NCBI GenBank assembly: GCA_900752015.1
Contig: CAADTZ010000027.1
Location: forward strand, 1 to 45,367
Direction of reading: 5' to 3'
Source of the DNA: an uncultured Collinsella sp.
GTDB lineage: Bacteria > Actinomycetota > Coriobacteriia > Coriobacteriales > Coriobacteriaceae
Length of the DNA stretch: 45,367 nucleotides
In this document: piece by piece, positions 32,346 through 38,755 of the stretch
Position numbering within the stretch: position 1 is the first letter of the stretch
How the letters are laid out: the number at the start of each line of letters is the position of its first letter
The notes under the pieces: generated by a model
What the model saw: only the letters and a program-made list of their open reading frames with translations
Told to the model about the DNA's origin: nothing
Database searches by the model: none
Position numbers and translations under genes: made by a program

Positions 32346-33257
32346 ATGTCCCACAATACCCTGCCGACCGTCGCTGAGCTTTCGGGCGAGATGCGCGAGC
32401 GCTTGGCCAAGGTCAAGTACGTCTTTACCGACCTGGATGCCACGATGCTCGCACCCGGCTCGTGCGTGCTACGCGACAACGACGGCAACCCCTCGACCAA
32501 ACTCGTCAAGGCCGTCGTGGCGCTCGCTCGCGCTGGTATTCAGGTGGTTCCCACCTCGGGCCGCAACCGTACCATGATCCACGAGGACGCGCGCGTGCTC
32601 GGTCTCAACTCCTACATCGGCGAGATGGGCGGCCTGGTCATGTACGACCTCAAAGCCAACGATTGGGAGTATCTGACCGGCGACATGCCCTACGACTCCT
32701 CTTGCGGCCTCACGCCGCACCAGGTGATCGAGCAGACCGGCGTGTGCGAGAAGATCCTCGCCCGCTGGCCGCACAAGATCGAGTATCACAACGACATGTC
32801 GACCGGCTACAAATACCGTGAGGTCACCGTCGGCATGCGCGGCGATGTGCCCGACGATGAGGTCCAGGCCATCCTGGACGAGGCCGGCTGCGGTCTGATC
32901 TGGGCTTGCAACGGCCATCTGACTCACCTGTCCAAGCCGACGACGCTCGAGCTCGATCGCGTCGAGGACGGTCGCGCCTTCAATATCAACCCGGCGGGTC
33001 TCAACAAAGGCGTCGCCATTGCGCGCTTCTGCGAGCACCTGGGGATCGAGCGCGAGGAGACGTTGGCGCTCGGCGATTCCGAGTCCGACTTCTACATGGC
33101 CGATCACGTGGGCACGTTCTGCCTGGTCGAGAATGGCCTGACGAGCGCCGGCGCGCCCGAGTTCCTGGCTGCTTGCGAGAACGCTTTCGTTACGCGCGGC
33201 AAAATTGTCGACGGTTGGGCGGCGACGGCAGAGCTGCTGGTCGCGGCGCGTTCGTAG
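32346..33257 (+). CDS. HAD-superfamily hydrolase, Cof-like
   Basis: 303 aa. The first motif is D29-L-D31 in FTDLDATML, the second is PTSGRN, and the last is GDSESDFYM with D244; the large C2-type cap (about 110-215) lies between. This is the layout of Cof-type sugar or nucleotide phosphatases. Motif I has Ala-Thr-Met where most have Gly-Thr-Leu. The start at 32346 is backed by GGAG at 32337; an ATG at 32304 is in frame but has no ribosome site. The substrate is unknown; its place between murE and murI may hint at a wall-precursor sugar phosphate. Confidence 0.85.
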   Translation: MSHNTLPTVAELSGEMRERLAKVKYVFTDLDATMLAPGSCVLRDNDGNPSTKLVKAVVALARAGIQVVPTSGRNRTMIHEDARVLGLNSYIGEMGGLVMYDLKANDWEYLTGDMPYDSSCGLTPHQVIEQTGVCEKILARWPHKIEYHNDMSTGYKYREVTVGMRGDVPDDEVQAILDEAGCGLIWACNGHLTHLSKPTTLELDRVEDGRAFNINPAGLNKGVAIARFCEHLGIEREETLALGDSESDFYMADHVGTFCLVENGLTSAGAPEFLAACENAFVTRGKIVDGWAATAELLVAARS

Positions 33258-33308
33258 CGCGGCGTCGCCGCACTTGGACACGTCTTTTCGAGAGAGACTG
33301 GTGAGGTA

Positions 33309-34193
33309 ATGTCCGATATCGAGAATCCGGCAGGCGACACGCGCCCGATTGGCGTGTTCGATTCTGGTTTGGGCGGTCTGACGGTTGCGCGCGCGATTGC
33401 GACGGCGCTGCCGCACGAGTCCGTCTACTACTTTGGCGACACCAAGCGCTGCCCCTACGGCACCCGTACCGAGGATGAGGTGCGCTCGTTTGCGTTGCAG
33501 GCGGGTCGTTGGCTTTCGAAGCACGACGTCAAGATTATGGTCATCGCCTGCAACACGGCGACCGCTGCGGCCTTGCGTCTGGCCCAGCAGGTGCTCGACG
33601 TTCCCGTGATCGGCGTGATCGCGCCGGGTGCCCGTGCGGCAATCAACAGCACGCGTACGCGTCGCGTGGGCGTGCTCGCTACCAACCTCACTATTCGCTC
33701 GGGCGCCTACACGCGCGCCATTCAGGATCTAGATGCCGGCGTCGATGTATACGGCTGTCCTGCCTCGAGCTTTGTCGAGGTTGTCGAACACGAGCTCGCC
33801 TCGGGTGCACATCTGCAGGAACAGTGGCTTGAGAACGAGGACATCTTCGATACGCCTGCCGTGCGTGCGCTGGTGGGTGCCACGGTTGAGCCGCTGCGCG
33901 ACCACGGTATCGATACCGTGGTGCTCGGCTGTACGCATTTCCCGCTGTTGGTGGGACCTATCCGGCATGCGCTGGGGCCTGGGGTGCGCGTCGTGAGTTC
34001 CGCCGAGGAGACCACACGCGAGCTGACCGATATCCTCACGCGCCGCGAGCAGCTGGCGGGCGACGCCGCCGAGCCGCAGCATCGTTTTGCCACGACGGCC
34101 GATAACATTGCCGAGTTTGCGGTGGCGGGCAGCTTTATCTTTGGTCAGCCGCTCAAGAGCATCGAACATATCGATATCGATGAGCTGAAATAG
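33309..34193 (+). CDS. murI: Glutamate racemase
   Basis: 294 aa. It converts L- to D-glutamate for peptidoglycan. The paired catalytic cysteines are C81 in ACNTATAAA and C208 in LGCTHFP; the N-terminal FDSGLGGLTV contains D18. Length is slightly above the usual 265-275, the excess being at the two ends. GAGG at 33301 precedes the ATG. Together with murE it forms a wall-precursor cluster. Confidence 0.95.
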   Translation: MSDIENPAGDTRPIGVFDSGLGGLTVARAIATALPHESVYYFGDTKRCPYGTRTEDEVRSFALQAGRWLSKHDVKIMVIACNTATAAALRLAQQVLDVPVIGVIAPGARAAINSTRTRRVGVLATNLTIRSGAYTRAIQDLDAGVDVYGCPASSFVEVVEHELASGAHLQEQWLENEDIFDTPAVRALVGATVEPLRDHGIDTVVLGCTHFPLLVGPIRHALGPGVRVVSSAEETTRELTDILTRREQLAGDAAEPQHRFATTADNIAEFAVAGSFIFGQPLKSIEHIDIDELK

Positions 34194-34247
34194 ATGTAAG
34201 GCAGCCGCCAAAGCCTTCGCCACATATTTTGCCGAAAGGATATTTCT

Positions 34248-34973
34248 ATGGAGTACATGCAGGTCAACCGCGCCAACGGCCGCGCCGCCAACGAGTTGCG
34301 CCCCGTTAAGCTCACCCGTGGCGTCATGAAGCACGCCCACGGCTCGTGTTTGGCCGAGTTCGGTGACACGCGCGTGCTGTGCGCCGCCACTATCGAGGAG
34401 GGCGTGCCGGGCTGGCGAAAGGGAGCTAAGGCCGGCTGGGTGACCGCGGAATACGCCATGCTGCCGGCGTCGACCGGCAAGCGCTGCAAGCGCGAGCACG
34501 CCAACCGCAAGGGTCGCTCCATGGAGATCGAGCGCCTCATTGGCCGCAGCCTGCGTACCGTCGTCAACATGAAGGCGCTCGGCGAGTACACCGTCACCGT
34601 CGACTGCGATGTGATTCAGGCCGATGGCGGCACGCGTACAGCGAGCATCACCGGCGCCTGGGTGGCGCTGCACGACGCCCTCGCCATGTGGGTCGAGGCG
34701 GGCAAGATCGAGCGCATCCCGCTTACCGGCCAGGTGGCTGCCATCTCTATGGGCGTTGTCGACGGCAATACGCTGCTTGACCTCGATTATTCCGAGGACA
34801 GTCATGCCGAGGTCGACATGAACCTCGTCGCCACCGATACCGGTGAGATGATCGAGCTCCAGGGCACCGGCGAGCAGGCGCCCTTCGACCGCAAACGCCT
34901 CAACGCCCTGCTTGACCTGGGTGACAAGGGTGTCGCCGAGCTCATCGAGCTTCAGCGCCAAGCCATCGCCTAA
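34248..34973 (+). CDS. rph: Ribonuclease PH
   Basis: 241 aa, normal length. This phosphorolytic 3' exonuclease trims tRNA ends. Signatures seen are NGRAANELRPVKLTRGVMKHAHGS, RKGRSMEIERLIGRSLRTVV and CDVIQADGGTRTASITGA. GAAAGGA at 34234 is the ribosome site. rph is followed by rdgB, a very common pairing, though here a 141-bp gap with a repeat element lies in between. Confidence 0.97.
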   Translation: MEYMQVNRANGRAANELRPVKLTRGVMKHAHGSCLAEFGDTRVLCAATIEEGVPGWRKGAKAGWVTAEYAMLPASTGKRCKREHANRKGRSMEIERLIGRSLRTVVNMKALGEYTVTVDCDVIQADGGTRTASITGAWVALHDALAMWVEAGKIERIPLTGQVAAISMGVVDGNTLLDLDYSEDSHAEVDMNLVATDTGEMIELQGTGEQAPFDRKRLNALLDLGDKGVAELIELQRQAIA

Positions 34974-35023
34974 CCTGCCAAAAAGGGACAGGTTTATTTT
35001 GGTAGGTTTTATCTGCTGAAATG
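34974..35023 (+). repeat. 33-nt GGGAC hairpin element with conserved tail, copy 5
   Basis: The core 34974-35006 starts on the base after the rph stop. Arms are CCTGCCAAAA and TTTTGGTAGG (one G-T pair), loop AGGGACAGGTTTA. The tail TTTTATCTGCTGAAATG matches that of the copies at 2751 and 7642. Confidence 0.85.
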
Positions 35024-35114
35024 CTGCGTTGAAAGGTCCGATCGCCTGAGAGGGGAGAGGTCAAGTGCCCAAACGCCCCTCACGCGGCTTGCTATAGAGA
35101 CAAGGAGGCCAGTC

Positions 35115-35756
35115 ATGGCACTTGAGAAGATTGACATCGACACCCTCGACCCGGCGGCGACCATCGTCGTGGCAACCGGAAACGCTCATAAGCTCACCGA
35201 GATCGAGGCCATTTTGGGCAAGGTCATGCCCGAGGTGCGCTTTGTGGCGCTCGGCCAGCTGGGTGATTTTGAGGATCCCGAGGAAAACGGCACGACGTTT
35301 TTGGAGAACGCCATCATCAAGGCCCAAGCCGCGGTTGAGGAGACGGGCCTTATGGCCATTGCCGACGATTCGGGCTTGGTCGTCGACGCGCTGGACGGTG
35401 AGCCCGGTGTGTATAGCGCGCGCTATGCGGGCGTGCACGGCGACGATGCCGCCAACAACGCCAAGCTTCTCGTTAACCTGGAAGGCGTGGCAGATGAGGA
35501 CCGCACCGCGCGCTTTATGAGCGTCGTCGCGCTCATCGACACGGACGGTCTGGTTACCTATGGCGAGGGCGCCTGCGAGGGCGTTATCGCGCACGAGGGC
35601 CGCGGCGACCATGGTTTTGGCTATGACCCGCTGTTCCTGCCGGTCGACACGCCGGGCAAGACCATGGCCGAGCTGACGGCTGACGAGAAGAACGCCATCA
35701 GCCATCGTTTCCACGCGCTCGAGCATCTGTCCGCCAAGCTGACGGGCGAGGAGTAG
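35115..35756 (+). CDS. rdgB: XTP/dITP diphosphatase (RdgB/HAM1)
   Basis: 213 aa. It removes non-canonical purine nucleotides such as dITP and XTP. Features are VVATGNAHKLTEIEAIL, ADDSGLVVDALDG, the GFGYDPLFLP segment and SHRFHALEHL. AAGGAGG at about 35102 supports the ATG. It starts a pair with dtd, whose ATG lies 3 bp after this stop, so both are likely translated in a coupled fashion. Confidence 0.96.
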   Translation: MALEKIDIDTLDPAATIVVATGNAHKLTEIEAILGKVMPEVRFVALGQLGDFEDPEENGTTFLENAIIKAQAAVEETGLMAIADDSGLVVDALDGEPGVYSARYAGVHGDDAANNAKLLVNLEGVADEDRTARFMSVVALIDTDGLVTYGEGACEGVIAHEGRGDHGFGYDPLFLPVDTPGKTMAELTADEKNAISHRFHALEHLSAKLTGEE

Positions 35757-35759
35757 GCC

Positions 35760-36206
35760 ATGCGTGCGGTGGTGCAGCGCGTGCTCAACGCCGGCGTGAC
35801 GGTCGACGGCGAGTGCGTGGGCCGCATTGGACGCGGCTACCTGGTGCTGCTGGGTGTGGGCCATGGCGATACGCGTGCCGAGGCCGACAAGCTGTGGGGC
35901 AAGCTCCGCGGGCTGCGTATCAACGAGGACGAGAACGGCAAGACCAATCTGGCACTTGCCGATGTCGACGGCGAGGTGCTCGTGGTGTCGCAGTTCACGC
36001 TGTTCGCCGACTGCCGCCACGGTCGCCGCCCATCGTTTACGGATGCCGGCGCACCCGATGTTGCCAACGAGCTCTACGAGTACTTCCTGACGCTTGTGCA
36101 CGAGGACGTTGAGCATGTGGCGCACGGTATCTTTGGCGCCGACATGAAGGTCGACCTGGTCAACGACGGCCCATTCACCATCGTCTTGGACACCGACAAC
36201 CTTTAG
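35760..36206 (+). CDS. dtd: D-aminoacyl-tRNA deacylase
   Basis: 148 aa. It hydrolyses D-amino acids from mischarged tRNA. The N-terminus MRAVVQRVLNAGVTVDG, the central VVSQFTLFADCRHGRRPSF and the C-terminal VNDGPFT (usually NDGPVT or NxGPVT) make the call secure. The Phe in the last motif is a minor change. The ribosome site GAGGAG lies in the end of rdgB. A 28-bp palindrome begins on the base after the stop codon. Confidence 0.96.
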   Translation: MRAVVQRVLNAGVTVDGECVGRIGRGYLVLLGVGHGDTRAEADKLWGKLRGLRINEDENGKTNLALADVDGEVLVVSQFTLFADCRHGRRPSFTDAGAPDVANELYEYFLTLVHEDVEHVAHGIFGADMKVDLVNDGPFTIVLDTDNL

Positions 36207-36234
36207 GTTACGCGGTTTTACCAAACCGCGTAAC
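36207..36234. repeat. 28-bp palindrome, copy 1
   Basis: GTTACGCGGTTT and AAACCGCGTAAC form a perfect 12-bp stem with a TACC loop. The same 28 bases recur exactly at 40724-40751 after lysS. It directly follows the dtd stop. No T-tract follows. Confidence 0.9.
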
Positions 36235-36292
36235 AACTGGTCATGCGAGGTTGTCGTCTGGTACGTATTCGAGACCGGGCTTTTTTAGCTAC

Positions 36293-36322
36293 TTGCGTAT
36301 GGCCACAACAGGGTGCTATAGT
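36293..36322 (+). promoter_or_regulatory. Promoter of veg
   Basis: TTGCGT and TATAGT are separated by 18 bp. The predicted start near 36329 lies just before a small hairpin with a T-tract. Confidence 0.55.
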
Positions 36323-36343
36323 ATTAGAGTTTTGTCTATCTTA

Positions 36344-36363
36344 GGGGTATTGTCCCCTTTTTG
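36344..36363 (+). terminator. Small hairpin with T-tract in the veg leader
   Basis: AGGGG and CCCCT pair around TATTGT and are followed by a run of T. It lies between the promoter and the veg start, where a weak terminator could act as an attenuator. The stem is only 5 bp. Confidence 0.35.
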
Positions 36364-36389
36364 AATTGCACCTTCTGGAGGCCCTGTTC

Positions 36390-36686
36390 ATGGAAGAGAT
36401 GGAAGTCAATCACGTCGACGACATCCACGAGAAGCTGACCGATATGGTGGGCGATCGCGTCAAGGTGAAGGCCAACATGGGCCGTACCCGCGTCGTCGAG
36501 CGCATGGGCACCATCAAGAGCGTCCACCCGGCCGTCTTCATTGTCGAGGTTGACGAGCGTCGCGGCCGCAAGTCGCGTCAGTCCTACCAGTACATCGATG
36601 TCCTCACCGGCCAGGTCGAGCTGTTCGACCCCGAGAGCGGCGAGCATATCTTTACCCCGCTCGGCAATCAGCTCGAGGAGCATTAA
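36390..36686 (+). CDS. veg: Veg family protein
   Basis: 98 aa of the small beta-barrel Veg family (DUF1021), with HEKLTDMVGDRVKVKANMGR and VFIVEVDERRGRKSRQSYQYIDVLTGQVEL. In Bacillus Veg stimulates biofilm genes; its biochemistry is open. The ATG at 36390 has GGAGG at 36375-36379; an upstream ATG at 36366 overlaps that site and is rejected. ispE follows 2 bp after the stop, an arrangement well known from Firmicutes. The C-terminus is longer than in Bacillus Veg. Confidence 0.92.
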   Translation: MEEMEVNHVDDIHEKLTDMVGDRVKVKANMGRTRVVERMGTIKSVHPAVFIVEVDERRGRKSRQSYQYIDVLTGQVELFDPESGEHIFTPLGNQLEEH

Positions 36687-36688
36687 CG

Positions 36689-37585
36689 GTGACCGATCGG
36701 TCCCTGACTCTTTCCGCGCCGGCAAAGATTAACCTCTACCTGGGGGTTCATACCGAGCGCGATGACCGCGGCTACCACAGGGTCGATTCCCTGATGGCGG
36801 CCGTCGGTCTTTCCGATACCGTGACGGTCGCGCCGTCGCAGGCGCTGACCGTCCAGACGGTTCCGGCATCAGATTTTCCCATGCAAAAGAATACGGCGTA
36901 TCGGGCTGCGGTTGCTATGGCCGAGCATTATGGTCGCGAGGCAAACGTCTGCGTGACGATTGAGAAGCGCATTCCATTGTGCGCCGGCTTGGGCGGCCCC
37001 TCGACGGATGCGGCCGCGGTCATTGTCGCCTTGGCAGAGCTCTGGGGCATTGATCGCACCGACCCAGCGCTCGACGATATTGCGCGGGGCATTGGTGCTG
37101 ACGTCCCGTTCTTTTTGCACGCGAGTCCTGCGTTCTACGTAGGTGGGGGAGACGTGCTGGCAACTGAGTACCCCGCGCTGCCTGCGACGCCCGTCGTGCT
37201 GGTCAAGCCGCGCGAGGCAAGCGTTTCGACAATTGAAGCCTATCGACGTTTTGACGAGGCCCCGGTGCCTGCGGACAAGCCCGGCGCGATAGCTTCTGCC
37301 TTGCGTGCTGGTGATGCCGAGACGGCATATGCACTCATCCATAACAACCTTGGTGTCATTTCCGCACAGATGGAGTCGCAGATTCAAACGGTCCTCGACT
37401 GGCTGCGTAAACAGGACGGAACCGTTGCTGTAGATGTGTGCGGATCGGGTGCCTGCTCGTTTGCCATTTGCGACACCGCTGCCACGGCCGAAAGGCTTGC
37501 CGATGCTGCCCAGCAAAATGGCTGGTGGGCCTGCGCGACTGAGCTTATTCCCAACACGGTTCAAATCGACGCGCCAAAGAAATAA
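36689..37585 (+). CDS. ispE: 4-diphosphocytidyl-2-C-methyl-D-erythritol kinase
   Basis: 298 aa, GHMP kinase of the MEP isoprenoid pathway. It has SAPAKINLYLGV with K13, then the ATP loop GLGGPSTDAAA near residues 100-110 (Pro in place of a usual Gly and Ser-Thr for Ser-Ser), and the C-terminal VCGSGACSFAI. The start is GTG, 2 bp after the veg stop; GAGG near the end of veg is the ribosome site. It indicates isoprenoid synthesis from pyruvate and glyceraldehyde phosphate. Confidence 0.94.
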   Translation: MTDRSLTLSAPAKINLYLGVHTERDDRGYHRVDSLMAAVGLSDTVTVAPSQALTVQTVPASDFPMQKNTAYRAAVAMAEHYGREANVCVTIEKRIPLCAGLGGPSTDAAAVIVALAELWGIDRTDPALDDIARGIGADVPFFLHASPAFYVGGGDVLATEYPALPATPVVLVKPREASVSTIEAYRRFDEAPVPADKPGAIASALRAGDAETAYALIHNNLGVISAQMESQIQTVLDWLRKQDGTVAVDVCGSGACSFAICDTAATAERLADAAQQNGWWACATELIPNTVQIDAPKK

Positions 37586-37634
37586 AAATTTCTCTAGCAC
37601 GCGGCGAAAATCTTTGTTACTATAGTCGAGCTAA

Positions 37635-37711
37635 CGGGTTGTGGCTCAGTTTGGTAGAGCACTGCGTTCGGGACGCAGGGGTCGCTGGTTCAAATCCAGT
37701 CAACCCGACCA
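37635..37711 (+). tRNA. tRNA-Pro (anticodon CGG)
   Basis: Acceptor CGGGTTG pairs with CAACCCG; the anticodon arm is CTGCG-TTCGGGA-CGCAG, giving CGG; the T-arm has GGTTCAAAT. The 3' A-CCA is encoded. 77 nt. A TATAGT box lies at 37621-37626, close to the 5' end. Confidence 0.96.
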
Positions 37712-37722
37712 GAGCATGAGGA

Positions 37723-37750
37723 GGGACCGCTTCTTGCGGTCCCTTTTTTT
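37723..37750 (+). terminator. Terminator of tRNA-Pro
   Basis: GGGACCGC and GCGGTCCC form a perfect 8-bp stem with a 5-nt loop and seven T. Confidence 0.95.
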
Positions 37751-37758
37751 AGCTAGTG

Positions 37759-37787
37759 TTGTGATACCGCGATACCCGCGGTATACT
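37759..37787 (+). promoter_or_regulatory. Promoter of tatA
   Basis: TTGTGA and TATACT are 17 bp apart. An inverted repeat, ATACCGC and GCGGTAT (37764-37784), covers the spacer and overlaps the -10, so a repressor may bind here. Confidence 0.6.
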
Positions 37788-37823
37788 CATTCGAGCTTGT
37801 CTCGCTGTATTGTGGAGGTCTAC

Positions 37824-38099
37824 ATGTTTGGACTGAGGGCTCCTGAGCTCATCATTATTCTCGTCGTTGTCCTGATTATCTTCGGGCCCAAGAACCTGCC
37901 GAAGCTCGGCAAGTCCCTCGGCTCTACCGTCAAGAATATCCGTGAGGGTATGGAGGGCGACGATAAGGCCGAGACCAAGCAGGCCGAGGAGGTCGTGGTC
38001 GAGCAGTCCGAGGAGGACAAGGAGATCGCTGAGCTCGAGGCCAAGCTCGCTGCTGCCAAGAAGAAGCAGGCAGAGGACAGCGACGCGGACGCAGAGTAG
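37824..38099 (+). CDS. tatA: Sec-independent translocase subunit TatA
   Basis: 91 aa. A short N-terminus, one membrane helix (about residues 8-20), the FGPK hinge, then the amphipathic helix LPKLGKSLGSTVKNIREGM and an acidic/lysine-rich tail. TatA oligomers make the pore for folded proteins with twin-arginine signals. The start at 37824 has GGAGG at 37812-37816; longer in-frame starts run into the tRNA-Pro gene. No tatC is in the window. TatA and TatB cannot be fully told apart, but the short length favours TatA. Confidence 0.92.
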   Translation: MFGLRAPELIIILVVVLIIFGPKNLPKLGKSLGSTVKNIREGMEGDDKAETKQAEEVVVEQSEEDKEIAELEAKLAAAKKKQAEDSDADAE

Positions 38100-38124
38100 T
38101 CCCATCCCTTTGGGGTGAGCACCT

Positions 38125-38157
38125 GACCGGCTTGCCCGCAGGCTAGCCGGTCTTTTT
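38125..38157 (+). terminator. Terminator of tatA
   Basis: GACCGGCT and AGCCGGTC pair with extra GCC/GGC pairs inside, followed by TTTTT. Confidence 0.88.
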
Positions 38158-38205
38158 CGTTTTGTTGACAGTTGATCGTTACATCATAGTTGGGGAGATA
38201 TCCGT

Positions 38206-38676
38206 ATGGACGCAAGCCAGATCGTACTGACCGCTGAGGGCCGCCAGAAGCTCGTCGAGGAGCTCGCTTGGCGTGAGGGCGATTACGCCAAGGAGATCGT
38301 CGAGGACATCAAGGAAGCCCGCGCGTTCGGCGACCTTTCGGAGAACTCCGAATACGACGCCGCCAAGGACAAGCAGGCCCAGAATGCTGCTCGCATTGCC
38401 GAGATTCAGGCCATTCTCGCCAACGCTCAGGTTGCTGCCACCACGGGCGGTCTGACCGTCTCCATCGGTTCCACCGTTTCGCTGATTGATCCCAACGGTG
38501 AGGTCATGGAGGTCACGCTCGTCGGTACCACCGAGACCAACTCGCTCGAGCACAAGATCTCCAACGAGTCTCCGGTCGGCCACGCCATCATCGGTCATGG
38601 CGAGGGCGACTCCGTTGAGGTCGTTACGCCTTCTGGCAAGACCCGCGTCTACACCATCGCCAAGATCGCACGCTAG
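38206..38676 (+). CDS. greA: Transcription elongation factor GreA
   Basis: 156 aa, full length. It rescues backtracked RNA polymerase by stimulating transcript cleavage. The coiled-coil tip carries the conserved acidic pair in ARAFGDLSENSEYDAAK, and the C-terminal FKBP-like domain ends in the usual I-x-KI. GGGGAG at about 38192 is the ribosome site. A consensus TTGACA lies at 38165-38170, but I see no well-spaced -10 box. Followed by a terminator and then lysS. Confidence 0.97.
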   Translation: MDASQIVLTAEGRQKLVEELAWREGDYAKEIVEDIKEARAFGDLSENSEYDAAKDKQAQNAARIAEIQAILANAQVAATTGGLTVSIGSTVSLIDPNGEVMEVTLVGTTETNSLEHKISNESPVGHAIIGHGEGDSVEVVTPSGKTRVYTIAKIAR

Positions 38677-38704
38677 ACCACGGTCCCGCGTAAAGGTATG
38701 TTTT

Positions 38705-38737
38705 CGCTCCCTGGGACCGAATCCTGGGGAGCGTTTT
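38705..38737 (+). terminator. Terminator between greA and lysS
   Basis: CGCTCCC and GGGAGCG form a 7-bp stem followed by TTTT. lysS starts 19 bp later, so some readthrough is likely. Confidence 0.65.
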
Positions 38738-38755
38738 AGTTTGAGGAGCTAACTT

